This document shows, piece by piece, positions 35,101 through 50,100 of a stretch of DNA of 64,000 bases. The DNA lies in NCBI RefSeq assembly GCF_947179515.1, contig NC_067477.1:71366801-71430800 (forward strand). The letters run 5' to 3'. Origin of the DNA: Apodemus sylvaticus. Lineage: Eukaryota; Chordata; Mammalia; Rodentia; Muridae. Position 1 is the first letter of the stretch. Each line of letters starts with the position of its first letter. The notes beneath the pieces were generated by a model, which did not search any database, was not told the DNA's origin, and saw only the letters and a program-made list of their open reading frames with translations. The translations under genes were made by a program, and so were the position numbers.

Positions 35101-38100
35101 AAATCAGACAAGGATCAGTAACCCCGAGCATCCATAGCCCGCTGTGCATGACCCCTACATTTTTACATTCACTTGCATTCCGACCAGCACGCTTGGGCCA
35201 CCTTTCAGAATATACTGCCCAGAATGAGGCATTTCTTAGACAACTGGTCATATGTGCACAGGCCTATGACAAAGGCAATTAGAACTGCATTGTGAATCAC
35301 TTCCATCTACGCAGATTCTTCAATACAGAACCTTTTAAAGTTTATCATACCATATAATTTTCCCGTAACTTTCATAACAGCAGCTGGACATTTTCTGGTG
35401 TTTTAGTTTCCACATGTGTGAATTTAAAAATTGTTTTTGCTAATTTCCATAACCATGTTTTAACAATTACTGAAGGAGTCATATTGGTCTAAATATTATT
35501 TTCATTTTTTTCAGGTCTGCAATCCTCAGCCCCACCGCCACATCTACAGGCCTCAGACGGACCTAGAATAAGAGTTGTTCTGGGTGGTTCACGAGAGAGC
35601 CAGCTCCTTGGCTGCCAGAGCTGGACCATGGTGACAGCTTGTAAGGCCCTGCTGAGCAGCCAATGGATAGACGGCATGGACAACTATTTGCCAAGGAAAT
35701 GCTAACAATATTTACACATTGTTATCCAGGCAACAAATTTGTTATTAACTTGTTTGGTCCAAAGGAATTTAGTACCATCTGCAATGTTCAAAAGTTTTAC
35801 TATGTTATTTTTTTCCTAATTTAATTTCCTTAAATTGGTCTGCTTCTCTTACATTATTGATGGTCAGATTTTTTTTTTTAATTTATAGAAATGTGTTCTT
35901 CAGGATGTATTAACATTAAACATGTAAGAGTTAGTATATACTTAATTCAGACGACAACCAGTCAGAATGGTTGAGTCACACTTCTGTGATCATGGCTCTT
36001 CAATGCCCCTGAGAATATATGGACTCTGCTTCTCTCACACTTCGTGTTCAACACCACCGAGTCAGCCTGCATTTATCTACTACCTTCTGTACATCCAAGA
36101 ATTTATATAATATAAATGCTACTTACAGGGTTTGACTTCATCTCCATGAGATTGTCTAAAATTCGAGTAACAGGTAGATTCTGTGGAAGACATTAGTGTT
36201 AAGTACTTGAAAACAACTTGCTCACTCTATATATGTGATTATCTTTCAATCAAACAAATGCTAAGTTTATGTGCCCAGTTAGCATGTCAGAAGTAAACAA
36301 CCATAGCACCCAGAGTTCCCACTGAAGATACACTGCTGTGTGAAAGCTCCTTCTAAGCCCCTGACCTCCAGACACATGCGGAGGCACTCCCATGCCAATA
36401 CTCAAACACGTACACAATAGTAAAGAAAGCAAATTTCAAAGAATTTCTGGGGCAAGGCAACAGCACAAAGCTGAAGAGCCTCTGGGCCCTTCTCACTTTA
36501 CCGAGTCCCACTCACCTTCTGAATCTGAATGCACAGCTAGAGCTGTGCAGTACACAAAGCATATGGAGAAATATAGGGAATAAATCAGGAAAAAACCAAA
36601 GCCTTTACTCTAAGAATAAATAGAAATGTAGGCATTTAAACTGTATTTTATGATGAACCTTCATGTACCATAAGAGATGTTCAGGACGGGTATAATTAAA
36701 TTTTGTTCTGTATTTGATAGCCCTACTACAAATGATGACATGCTTGCCAACAAGTATGCTACACCTTGAGGAAGCTGTCTTCCTAGCAAAATTGTCCAAG
36801 GTCTCACAATTCTTTCTTGTGTTTTCCAGTCTCTATAATCCAATAACAAGAATCAACTCCCTCTGCTTCACCCTTCAGTCAGTTTTTACGGATGGCCACG
36901 TGACTAAGTGAAGCCTCCAGCTGTACAGAATGAGGAAGGAAAGACATCTTCAAAGACAGAAGCCACAGTGCTTAGAAAAACAATGGGTATGGGTCAGCGA
37001 CAGACACTCCACTAAGGCATTCTTTGTGTAAATGAAAACTTGGGTCAATAATTTAAAAATGTTAGGAGTCAAGGCTTATCCCTGTAATCGCAGCACTCTG
37101 TAGGGTAAGGTAGGAGGACTACCATGAGTTAGTGGCCAGCCTGGGCTACAGCATGAGAATCTTATCTCAATAACCAAAGCGGGAAAATTAATTACACACT
37201 AAATCTCTTCATACAAGGTAAGTAAACTCTGTTGTAGTTTCTTCTGTTACTGGGATAAATTCTCTGACCAAAACCAACCAGGGGAAGTCTTTGACGTACA
37301 CTTCAGGTGGTAGCTCACCTAGAGAAGGCAGAGCCCATGAGGAATGCTGCTTGCTGGCTTGTTCACAGGTTCACCCTCAGCTACCACAGAGCCCAAGTCC
37401 ACCTGCCCACACATGGACAGTTTTACCCACAGTGGGCCTGCCCTCCCACATGAATAAAGAATCAACATAATTTCTCCCCGACAAGGCCACAGATCAGTCT
37501 GACTGACAGTCTCTCACTGAGTCTCCTAAGGCTCGAGGCTGTGTTAAAGAACAGCTGAAGCTAAACCAGGACACACTTCAATGGAATGAAGAACTGAATG
37601 GCTGGGTGTGGTGGTGCACACCTTTAACCCAGCACTGAGGAGGCAGAGGCAGGCAGATCTCTGTGGGACAGCCTGGTCTATATGGCAGTTTCCAGGGCAA
37701 CCAGAGAGACTTGATCTCACAAAAGGGAAAACTGGATTGTAGTCATGTGGACCACACAAGTAGAACTCAGAGAACTACTGTCCGGTTTATAAGCCTTGCT
37801 GAAGGAAGTGCACACAAAACTAGATTAAAACATTCTAAGCCCAGCTTTCTTTATACTTAGACACGGGTGTTTAGAAAGTGGAAAACACCATATATTTTGT
37901 TTTGTTTTTGAGGCAGGATTTCGCTATGTAGCCCTGGCTGGCCTGATACTTGCTATGAGTGGAGGCTTCTTGGGTGGCCTGAGTACAGAGACCCACTTGA
38001 CTCTGGCTCCTACATGCCTGGCAGAAAATGCTACATAGACTTGAGATGCACAGTCCCATAGACAATAAATCATAAATTATGATTCATCATTTTAAAAATC

Positions 38101-41100
38101 TCTTTCTAAATGGAGAGAAATTTACCAGAAGAAAAACAAAACTATATAGTGGGAACTATTTCCTAAGAATGGCTTTATGATTTTAGTCACTAGAAAGGTT
38201 TAGAAAAAAACCCAAGTTAATCTCTCTAATGATGTAATTCTTACAAAAAACAAAGTAAGATATGCACAAAATTAAAACCTAGATATTAATACTGCATCGC
38301 CACAGCAGAGAAGGTTTCCCCCGGAGGTAGCTGACTGCTCCGTGGTGACCATCTCTAATTTCTCCTTTGTAGTTCTGGGTGCGGGAGGGTGCTCTGATGC
38401 TGACCACAGGAGCAGGACCGGAAGCAGGGTTCTGCTGTCCCAATCAGTGTGTTGGAGAATAAAGATGGAAACTCACAGAGGCTAAGGGATAAATAACAGT
38501 GCTTCCTAAGTTTTAAGATTATAGGCTAGAAGCAAATCTACAGACTAATTCCAATGCTCATATTATAGATGAGGAAGCCATAAGATCTTAAGTAACTTTC
38601 CTTTTCAATCACAGTGTAATAATGCCACCAATAAAATCAACAAACTAGGATTACATGGGCCCACATCTATCCCTCCACACCTAATTTCACCAGAGAGCTG
38701 CAAACTCAAGCACATCTTTAAGCCTTCCCTATAACCCTAAAGTGTTCAAACAAGCCCCTTAGACAGCTATTACTACACAGACTACAGATACTTCAGTAGA
38801 TCTCCCCAATGCACCTGGGCTTTAGAAGGAAACCTACCAACACCTGATTTCCATCCCTGCTCACTTTACAAAAGTATGCTTGACATTTAGACAGTTAATG
38901 TACAGTATAGTGCTATGATATCTATTTATACTGTGAAATGGTTAATATAAAATATTCAGAGTTCAAATTTTCTATTGCATAGAATTTTTAGTTTTCTTAA
39001 AAATAACAATCCTAAATAAAGATCATACATGGCAATCACGTTTGTCTTCCAGGATGTTTTAATTGGTTGTATTTTATTTATTAATAATTCATTTTTTAAA
39101 GACAAATTGTTCTGGTAGATGAGCAAAGACAGTAGGGATTTCTAAACTATACAACTTCATGCTTACATTTTCATCATATTCTTGTAAAATTATCCTTACC
39201 CAAATTGATTCAAATCTGTAAATATTACTCAACTGGCTATGTGAAGGTTGATATTTAAAATGTGGAAAACTCATGCTGCCCATAAAACAAAATACAAAAA
39301 GCTTTTATAAGTAATCTAGAAAACGGAACACTGCTAATTCTATTCTTTTTTTAAAGGTCTTTTTTTCTTTTTTTTTTGGTTTTTTCGAGACAGGGTTTCT
39401 CTGTGTTGCCCTGGCTGTCCTAGAACTCACTCTGTAGTCCAGGCTGGCCTCAAACTCAGAAATCCACCTGCCTCTGCCTCCCAAGTGCTGGGATTAAAGG
39501 CATGCGCCACCACTGCCTGGCTAATTCTATTCTTTTTTAATTTACTGGCTAATTTAACTCTTGTCCAATTAGTTATAGCTTAAAAAGTTTATTCTGATAA
39601 AAACATCTCAAAACAATCTTTATAGTGCCAATGAAAAGCCTCAAGCAGGAAAAAGTGCTGAGTAACCTGAGTTCCATTCCTGGAATCCAGATAAAGGCGG
39701 AAAGAGAGAGCCACCTCTACATATGCCCCCATAATATAAATGTAAAAAAGCCCGAACAATCCTTTATTGATGAAGGCAGTATAAATCACAGTATTCTGAG
39801 TTTGTATTCCACTCAGTCTTTTTTGGTGACTCTTCCTGAATTCCCCTGGAACTCCACAGTCCAAGTACCGTACTAGATATCTGGGTATCAGGAAGTGCAA
39901 TGTCACAATGGGCTTCTGTGACTTTAACATGCATTTCTAGAATAGAGAGACTTTACACAAGAACAATTTGGCAATATTTATTAGGAATAACGACAAGTGT
40001 CCATACCCTTTGACTCTTAAGTAAATTCTTAATGCTAGAAATTTGCAGTGTGGGTTGGAGTAACCAGAAATGAATACCCATCCAGAAAAAAATGGTTGAG
40101 ATCGTGGCAGAAGAGTTATGTAAAAGGAGAAATTCAATTTCTGCCACAGAGAATTTTGATTTTTACTCTCTTTCTTCGTTCTGGGATGACATTTCTCTGT
40201 GTAGCCCTGGCTGTGCTTGAACTAAAGCTCTACCTGCCTCTGTCTTCTGAGTGCTGGGATTAAAGGTGTGCGCCACCACAGTTGGGCTCAATTTTTACTT
40301 TTTAAAAACTGCCTATGTCAAACAGATTTCTTAACAGTTTGAAATGTTATGAAAAGCAAAGTAATTTAAGGTCATAAATGATAATTTTTTTATTTCATTA
40401 ACTCTAAAACAAATTTTTGTGTTGCCATATAAAATACTTAATAGCAAACCAATTTAGACAATCTTACATATCACTCTGAGGTGTTGCATGCAGTTCTGGG
40501 AACTAGTTAACGTAAGCAGACAATGACAGCATCTCCTGTCCTGAGGCTCAAGAGTCCTCTCAAGTACTTAGGAAATCATGTCATTATCTGAAAAAGAAAG
40601 CTTGGACAGCTTTTAATCGACAAAGCACATGACGAATTCTCACTATTCTTTATTAACAACACATGGTGTTCATTTGTTATTTATTCCTAAATAAAAAATG
40701 TGAAGGTTCTTTGATACCAGGAACTCACTTTATGCAAAGTGCCATGGGATTTGTAATATACATATAATGATTATATAAAATACCACAAGAAAACACAAGA
40801 AAGATTTAAAATGTATGGAGGAAGTTCAGAGAAAGAGAACATTCTGAAAACAGATATCTATATATCCGACAGTAAGATCCAGCTAACTGTCTTTTAATTT
40901 GACCTTTAAAACGTCTCCTAAGGATTGAGGGACCTCAAGGGGATGGCAACCCCACAGGAAGACCAACAGTGTCAACTAACCTGGACCCCTGGAAGCTCCC
41001 AGAGACTGAGCCACCAACTAAGTAGTATACACAGGCTGGTCTGAGGCCTACGCAATATGCAGCAGAGGGCTGCCTTGTCTGGCCTGGAAGAATCTACACC

Positions 41101-44100
41101 TATAGAGACTTGATGGCAGAGGGTGGAGGATATGGGAGGGGCAGCCTCCCTCTCAGAGGCGAAGGGAGGGTGGATGGGGGAGGAACTCTATGAGGGGGGA
41201 CCAGGAGGAGGGACAACATTTGGAATATTAAAAAACAAACAAACAAACAAACAAACAAACAAAAAACCCTCTTCTAAGCAGTAAATCTGTCTGCACTGAT
41301 ATGAAACACTGTAACTCTGTACTGAATGGAAACACTGTATCTTAGTACTGATGTAAAACTGTGTGCCTTAGATTTGCCAGAGATGTTCCAGTTACTTTTT
41401 TTTAAAAGACAAAACAAAACAATGATAAAAAGAAAAATGGGAAGTCATCAAAATACTGGAATTAAGTAGAGACAGTACAGTTTAAATAAGCAAATCTTTT
41501 TTTAAAAAGTATACAGTCATAAGAGTTCTAAACTACACATAAAAAAGAAATCTAATTTCCCTACTATGTCAATGAGGACCCTTTGGTTCTAATTTTCTCC
41601 TCATACTTCTTACTTGAATAAATCCAGAAGTTTCTCTGCCTGGGTAGTGAACCTGTCAACATCTATATTTCAAAGTCAGCAGAACGTTTTCTGACAAGTG
41701 TACTCACCTGCTGTTTCAATACCAGGTTCTTCACGCCTTCCATCACAAACTGTGACCCCGTATTCATGACTCGGGATAGGAGACTGGGTATGGGCAAAAG
41801 AGAAACGGAGACGACATTAAATACAGATCTGCTGCGGACACAGCTTGGCGGTTGCACACCACAGGCTGCTCCCTCTGCCACCACCTTGTTTCCCATAGAC
41901 AAAAGGGCCAGGGGAATTTCCACTTCCATGGCTATCACTGCTGCAGTGATATTTAATAAGTGATAAAGTTAATAAACATTTATTTAATATTTTAATAAAA
42001 GTGATAAAATAATCACTAAAAACTATAAAGAGATGCCCTCAATAGAACTGCTTAGCCTTACACATAGTTTCTTTCAGATTGTTTTAATGCAAAAATAATC
42101 AGATGAAAAACAGTAATTCAGACTTCAATTCTGGGGTTCAATCACACATAGCACCATATTACCCATCAATATTATAGACACGTCAAGTGTTGCTGTGCTC
42201 TGCATCACTAGAGCTGACTTAGTTCTGTTATGTGTACCATCGCCCTCTATACACATGTAAACATGTCGAGCACAATAAGCAGTGAGCATTGCCTTAATTG
42301 TGAACTTCTAGAAACACAAGGAATGCCAGTAACTGTTTGCCATACTAGGTTTATAGTTCTACTTCAAAGACCTGAACATGGATCAGAGGACATTGGGTAA
42401 GAGAAGAGTAATTTTACAACACATAAGAAAGCTAGGAGCAGTTTTCAATTTAGCCAAGATTTTCTTAAAGCACATTTATTAAAACCTCAAGTATAAAATA
42501 CAAAAGGAATGTTAGGTTCTACATATTCTATATAATTTGGAGACATGACACTGAGATATCTATCTATTAAACTCATGGGCATTATTTTCCTGTCCTTACT
42601 TCCCTGTGCACCTAAGAGCAACAGGATGGAAAGCCTCTACGAGAAGGAACCTTTGAGGGGATGCATGGCCCTGAAACTACTCTTCATGCCAGCTAAGTCT
42701 GTTACTGGGGCAGCAGGGTTTAGGGCAGTCCGTATCCTATCCTCCAGGGGGTAGGCCCGCTAGATTGCTGAAACTAGACACATTTCTTTTCCTCTGGACT
42801 TCATTCTTTTATTTTAGCTTTTAAAAAGTTAGGAATTTGAAATATGTGTGATATAGAAAAGACTGGCTAGAATTGCCTTGTCATCAAATTAGAAAAACAC
42901 ACAAATACTATAGCAGTCTCTAGAACAGTGGTTCTCAACCTTCCTAATGCTGAAACCCTTTAATACACTTCCTCATATTGTGTATTTTTTCTATTATGAA
43001 CATATGTCATGCCAAATACCTGATATGTAGGATATCTGAGATGCAACCTTTATGAAAGGGTCACTCAACTCCTGAAGGAGTTGTGCTCCACAGGTGGAGT
43101 GCCACTGCTCTAGAGCCGGGCCTCATCCCCAGCCCCGAGGGCTGTATTTGTCATGTGAAGCCGACTGCCTAGCTTTAACAGTGTAAAATAGCTTTAACTA
43201 TATATCTGTAAAAATGAAAGACAATGGTTTAAGAAGAAAGAAGCATAAGAAACCAATGGCTCATACTTTGTGAAGATCCTCCCTTACATTTTAAACGGAG
43301 AATTCAAACTACTCCAGGAAGCCAGAAAAAATGTTGACAATTCTGTATCACAATGGAATTTCAAGAAGGAATCAAATACTGTGTTTTTAAGGCACAAACA
43401 TCTAAAGTTTGAGAACAAAGATTCAACCAACATTATTACATACTTACCCCATTGGTTTAGTGGTAGTGTTCCCATAGCTGGCAGGAGTTGAGGCCATCTT
43501 GGCAAAAGCCCTATGAAATAAGGAGATTTATATTTACAAGTGGACAGTTATCATTCAGTATACTGGCATGAAAAGAGTTGGTGTTTGACTTCTAAGATGC
43601 ACTGGCTTTTTTAAAAAATAAAATTTTAAAATAATTATACTATAGATAACATTAGAACCAGAGATTCCCTAATGCGCACCAACACAGGGCTAGAGGCAGC
43701 TCAGTGGCAGACCAGAGGAACAGGTCAAGGCCTAGGGTTCCAACAGAACACTGCAGAGACAAGCAGAAACCACAAGTGCAGCCCCGATGGGAGGGGTCTC
43801 CTCTTCCTACATGGCCACTAACAACAGAGCTCAGGCAGACACTTGCACGCACAGGAGAATGGGCATGTGCAGCTAAGCTCAGCTGAGTGCTGGGTACAGC
43901 TCAGACTCCCTTGCTTCCCGACGGACCTTTGCTCAAGCTGTCCTTTGGGGACTTCAAACTCACCACCCTCTTTAACACCAGAAGAAATGCCACATTCCTC
44001 TAGGACTCACCTCAGAGCCACCTCCTTTATCATTAGTCTTTTCAGTCAGTGCCCACTGATGCTTTACCTTCAGTTACATTACAAGCCATGCAGCTTTATA

Positions 44101-47100
44101 TGTAATTTTGCAAATGGTCACGTATTTTATGAATTTTATGAAAGTTTAGAATCTCTTTAAACGGTTATTAAAAGTTGGGGAAAAAAGATAACACTTCAGT
44201 GTGTTTCAAAAAATACCTTCCTCTAAAATGTTTTTATAGTTCTTTACACAATTCTGGGATACAGAATGTTCCCAGAGGCTCTCAGTACTGAGGTAGTCAA
44301 CGGCCAGGACACTGATGTTTGCTCTCCCATTACAAATGTGTGCATCAAATGCAACCCGGGTGACTAAAAGGAGAGTCAGTCTTCTATTGTAACCCTGGTC
44401 CATTACACACTATTAGCACGCCACAGACATTATGTCAACCGTATTTTTCCATGACTTTTAGCTACTGTATATGGTTTTCACAAAAGGAAGGGTGGGCAGA
44501 AGTGAAAAAAATAGGAATCATTAACAATGGAGTAATTGAAATGCTAAAAATATTCAGCTTCTGTCCTGACAAGAATCAAGTATAGAGAGAAATCCCAAAG
44601 TAAACCCAAAACTTTCAGTTTTGTTCAAAAACGAGGTTATAAACAAAACATTATTTACCTCAGGGGACTGGAACAAATGCCTCCTCTAGAACTGGCTTTT
44701 GTAGTAGAAACTATACAACCAACCAAGGGGAATGAAGTCGCTCTTTATGACTGAGTGTTGTGACAAAGCTTCCTCAGCTCTGATGAGAGACTGCTCTAAC
44801 AGTGGGACTAGAGGGCAAAACGCTGCAACCCTGATTCAGGTGAAATGTGTAATTACTTTCTGGACAGTGAACTTGTGCAGCCCAGCCAGGCTAGCCATGA
44901 TATGTCTCCTAAGTCCTGGGATTACAGGCTGTACCCTGATTACTGGGCCAAACAAAAATTTCCTTTTCTTTAAAAAATTATTTATTCCTGTTTTGTAAGC
45001 ATGTATGCTATGATGAACATATGGAGGTCAAGGACAACTTTGTGGAGTCAGTTCTCTCTTTGACCTATAAGTGGATTTTGGGAACTGAATTCAGGTCACC
45101 AGCATTACAGTGACTTTACCTGCTGAGCCATCTTACTGGCCCAAATTTTACCTTCTTTTTCTTTTTCCGTATCAGGGTTTCTCTGTGTAGCCCTGGCTGT
45201 CCTGGAACTCACTCTGTGGCCTCAATCTCAGATTCACCTGCCTTTGCCTTCAAGTGCTAGAATTAAAGGCATGTGCTATCAATACCTGTCCAATTTTACC
45301 TTCTTTTTATCTTTCTCAGTTTCTTAAAATTGTTAAACTAATATTTTATAATTGGAAAGTAAACAAATGTTACTTAAGTGCAAAGAACATGGCCAAACAT
45401 AAGAAAAAATTTCCAGTGTCATCAGAAGCATGGATAATGAAAGGCACCCACATCACCCTCTAGAGAGAGCCATGGTTAAGAACCTGGGTGTTGCTTTGGC
45501 TGTGCGCACCTTTCCTAACGGAGACTGGAATGCAGAGTTCATCTTACAGTCTGAAACTGGGGAAGAGCATTTCAGCAGCAAGGCCTGAAGGAAAGGGGGT
45601 CTGAAGGAAAAGCAGCCGAAGGAGTGCCTGCATGTGGGGACACTCAGGCACATGCTCTGCAGCTGCAATCACATGCATGCATGTCACATGCAGGGGCCAT
45701 GCTGGGGTCTGTCATTCTATGTCTGGCTCAACTGTCACCACCCGGAAGTTTACCCTACTGAGCAAATCTAGTCACTGCCTAAGATCTTATCACCCAGTGT
45801 TACTGTCTCTGATCATTCCGCAGATTTCAACAGCATTCTTTCATTTGTTAACTATTTCTTCAACTCATGCAAATCCAACGATGATGCATCCCATTTAGGA
45901 AATAATCATCATGCTCCCAGTCAGGAAATATAGGGAGCATCAAGTTCCTTATATAAAAGGTATAGTATGTTCATACAACCTCTGCATGTCATCTCCTATA
46001 ATTGAAACTATCTCTAAATTATATGGAACATATAATATAAAGGCTATGTAAATAACTATTACACTGTATTGTTTAGGAAATAACATCAAGGAGAAAAACA
46101 AACAAACGTATGCCAAGTTTAGCAACTGTTCTTTCCAGGGTACTTTCAGCCCATGAATGCTGAGCTGACAGGTGTGGGAGCTCAGAGTGTTTATCAAATT
46201 AATCCACCAAGAGTTGTAAAGAACTTTCCCCTTCTTAACAAAGTCACACAAATGTTGCCAATGCCATTAAGTCTTCTATCTTATTTAATCACCCAGTTGG
46301 ATTCTATCTGACAAAAATACTACACTATTAGCAAGGATGGACAGATGGACACAGTCTTGCTATGTAGCCCACGCTGTTACTGACCTATGATGGACCCTCC
46401 TACCTGAGCCTTTCAAGTGCCGTGATTACGGTGTTTGCCACTGCCCGGTCTAAAGTACCACCAGCTACCTGCCCAGTTTACCTCTGGACACTTAGGCTGG
46501 TTCTCACTGCTATACTTTTATGGTTCTAGAAACTTCTTTGGACAAATCCTTAAAAGGGGTAGAAGGTTAAAGCCTTTTATGGCATTCTGGAAAATTATTG
46601 AAATTTACATTTTTTCTAATAGACTGTAAATGCACCAATTAATTTGCCATTTCCTTGGAACGAAGGTCTTAAAATTTGGTATTGTTCTTGCTACTAGTTG
46701 ATAGTTTTCTGACATTAGATCCAGAAGATTCCAGTCTCTAACTTCAGACAGAGTTTCACTGTGTAGCCCTGGCTGTCCTGGAACTCACTCTGTAGACCAG
46801 GTTGGCCTCGAACTCAGAAATCCACCTGCCTCTGCCTCCCAAGTGCTGGGATTAAAGGCGTGCCCCACCACCACCCGGCTAGTCTCCAACTTTCTAATGC
46901 ATCAGAAAAGGAAATACCAGGTTTTTCCCAGGATAAAAGGAGTCTCTATTTTATGTTGCTTTAAGTTGTGAATAAGGTGGGCTAGATAAGGAACTGCTTT
47001 GCGCTTGGTCATAAAAATTCTCAGTGTAGCAGTATAGGGCAATACCAGAACAGGGAAGTGGGAAGAGGTGGATGGGAGAACAGGGGGAGGGAAGAGGGCT

Positions 47101-50100
47101 TATGGGACTTTCAGGGAGTGGGGGGCCAGAAAGGGAGAAATCATTTGAAATGTAAATAAAAATTACATCGAATAAAAAAAAAGAATATAATTGAAAAATT
47201 CTCCATGATATTATCCAGCATTCCTATTTTCTTAGGAACAAAATTTGAATTACAACCTTACCTTAAACAATAGGAGAGTAAAAAGAAACTCAAACTTACT
47301 TCCACTGTTTGATATACTGTAAAGGGCTGAGGTTGCAGCCTGCATCTGTTAGAGCCTTTTTATATTGCTCCAAATCAACCTGCAATAAGGCAAGAACTCC
47401 ATCATAAAAAATACTTTCACAGAAGACTGTTTGCTGTTATTTGACTAACCAAGATTTTACTATTTAATCCAAAGCCTGAATTTAAATGCCAGGCTCCATG
47501 TCAGGGTGTCTGGTGGAGCTGGACCTTAAATGACCACCCAAGTGGGCATCTCGGGCAGAAAGCACATCTGACGAGAGGACAGCCCTGAAGGGTAAGGTTT
47601 GGAACTCTGTCTTCCCTCAGGAAGTTCATCAGTTTTCTTTTCTCCTGCCATTTTTTGGAACAAGCCCTAAAGAAATGATTCAACTTGGCCAGAAATATTT
47701 CAAAGTCAGAAAAACGGAGGAGCAACGCAGGCTGAGAGGCCCTGCGGCTCAGGCTTCTCGGCTCAGCGACACTGGAGGGCTCAATGTCCCTCGCAGAAGA
47801 GCAGCTGTCTTCCCATTTGAAAACTGTTTTCTCTTTCCTACTATTCACTTTATCCCCTGATGAGTAAGCCCAACTGAATTTGTGTAAGTTAAGAGCCACA
47901 GGGACTCTGACTTAAGAGGAAGAAAACCTCAGTGTGTTCTTGTGACTGAGTGTGGAGTTGAGAGCCTGGAGTCAGGAGCTTCCCTGAGCTCTCCTCACCT
48001 TTTGAGACAGTGTCTCTCACTGAGGCCATAGTTAGCCTGACTGCCTGGTCAGCCAGCCCCTGGGATCCTAGTGTGGGGATTACTGTGGGTTAATTTAGTT
48101 TAGGACAGCTAGTTTTCAGAAGTAAGAATTTTGACACTTGAGGTCAGTTTATACTCCCACACCGTGGTCAGGTTCCCAAGTGCTGACATAAATTCTGGTA
48201 TAAACTGCAGTTAACAGAATCCGCCTTAACCGTTCTAGTTGTTTTGTTCTTTGAATAAATGAGCATCACATATTTAGTGATCTTTTAGGTCTTGTTTTGA
48301 AAGTCTAGCTGGTAACTGGAGATAAGCACCCCGCCCCCCAGTGTCAGTTTCCATACCTCAGACGGTGCTTGCTGTGCGCTTATGTAATAGATGAGAAACA
48401 GCCTCATTTTGTCTTCCGGAGTCCCTGCTACAAGGGAAGGGAAGGGAGAGAAAAGACTTATAATTGTGATTACTGAGCATTACAATTAACACTTAGAAGA
48501 ACCTTAAAGTTCAAGGCTGTATAAACATGACAGAATGACGTGTGTTTCTTGCTCACATGAGCTCAAGGAGGAACAAAACCACAGTCTCATTCACAGGGGA
48601 CAGGAGAGGTGGGTTAGAGGAGTGACTACAGAAACACCTCACGTGTCCCCAAATGCGAAGATTACCCTCAGGCATGAACCAAAAAAGGGAATATTAGACA
48701 CAGGCAGTGTGAGCTCTAGGCCGCGCATCTTCAAAGGCCAGGAATGAACACAGGACGTCCCAGGCAGAGGCATCATTCCCCTAGGTGTTGGGTTATAAGA
48801 TCTGCTGACCAAATGACATCAGAAGCTGAGACAGAAGTCTCATTTCCTAAACCCAGATGCTGCCTCTGAGGAGTTTTTACAAGGTTGATGGAAAACATAC
48901 TTTTATATTAAAATATGAAATGGAGTATATTTACCTCAAACTTTAAGACAAAACTAAAGTTTCAAAGAAATTGCCCATTACCTTGGGAGTTTTCCAAGTG
49001 ATTACTAATACAACTCGAGGCCCAGAGCAGCCCAGTCACCCCTCTTCTTCCACAGGGTACACTTTGGCAGAAGAGTGATAAAGAAGTGGCCTCAGTAAGC
49101 TACCAAATCTCACTCAAAAGTGTGTCCTAGGATGTGAAGACTTCTATCATTTATTTCATCAGAATAAAAACTAAGCTCTCGTCATACTGAAGTACTCCTG
49201 TACTCTTGGCACTAAGACCAGAGAGAGGAGGATTCCAAGTTCAAGGCCTGTCTGGGCTAAACATAACTTCCAGACCTGATGGACTATATAGTGAGATTCT
49301 AGCTCAAAACCCAACTAATTAACAAAACCAAACCAGACAAATAAAACAAAAAACCCCCAAAAAGATAAAAGCTCAACATTACAACAAGCTAATAGTAAAA
49401 CCAGATTAAAAAAAAAAAAAAGAGTGGCAGTTGATGAAGCTCGGAGCTTCATGGGCCTCCGAATCCAGATACCCCTCAATTTATCTTTATTTCCCAAATA
49501 GGAAACCTCAGTGGCAGTTTTGTTCCTTGGGTTTACAACATTTGGTACTTCATTACTGGTAATGTTAGATAAGATTACCTCATGGGGTATTTACTTTGGT
49601 TCTTACAGTAACATTTCTATTTCTTTCTTTATAATGAACAAGTATTTATAGAGAAGTATTAGTGTTCAAATATGAAATGTCTCAAGCAGGCTCATGTACT
49701 AGGTAGGACTCTTGGCTGCCAGTGGATAGGCCTTGGAAATGATTGGTTCTTAAGAGTTCTGACCCAATAGACTTACAAAATGATTAGCAAATGATAGGAT
49801 TTAGGTCTAACTGGTGGAAGAAGATCACTGGCCATGTGCTATACCCCAATCTTCTATCATGGTGGCCATGAAGTCAGCTGTTTGCTCTACCATGATGTTC
49901 AGTATCACCTCAGAACAATGGAACCAGACAACTGTGGACCAAGACTTCTAAAATCTTTCTTCCTTTTAAACGGTTTCAGGTATTTGTCACAGTGATGAAG
50001 TCTCATTAAAAGATGCAGTGCTCTGAAATCACGTAAACGTTCTATCAAATTTCAATTATCTTACCTATTTTGCCTATTCAGAATCAAGGCTTCCTTTTTA

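Larger units (their letters stand above)
32937..36126 (-). other. Scfd1 intron, 3,190 bp
   Basis: It holds two MIRs, a B1, a short (CA)n at 34111-34127 and a GCAGGA hexamer repeat, each listed separately. The remainder is unassigned. Confidence 0.8.
36181..41707 (-). other. Scfd1 intron, 5,527 bp
   Basis: It contains an old B1, an MT-like LTR, further B1s, a MIR and an L1 3' end, listed separately. The stretches 36181-37060, 38060-38550, 38660-39350 and 40300-40920 show nothing I can assign. Confidence 0.8.
43511..47299 (-). other. Scfd1 intron, 3,789 bp
   Basis: SINEs, an L2-like piece and a short L1 are listed separately. The stretches 44171-44860, 45295-46340 and 46885-47030 hold nothing that I can assign. 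Confidence 0.8.

Noticed and set aside
39589..39930. 113-codon minus-strand ORF inside a Scfd1 intron as an extra exon
   Set aside because: Flanking exons join in frame without it, and it has no counterpart in the known protein.
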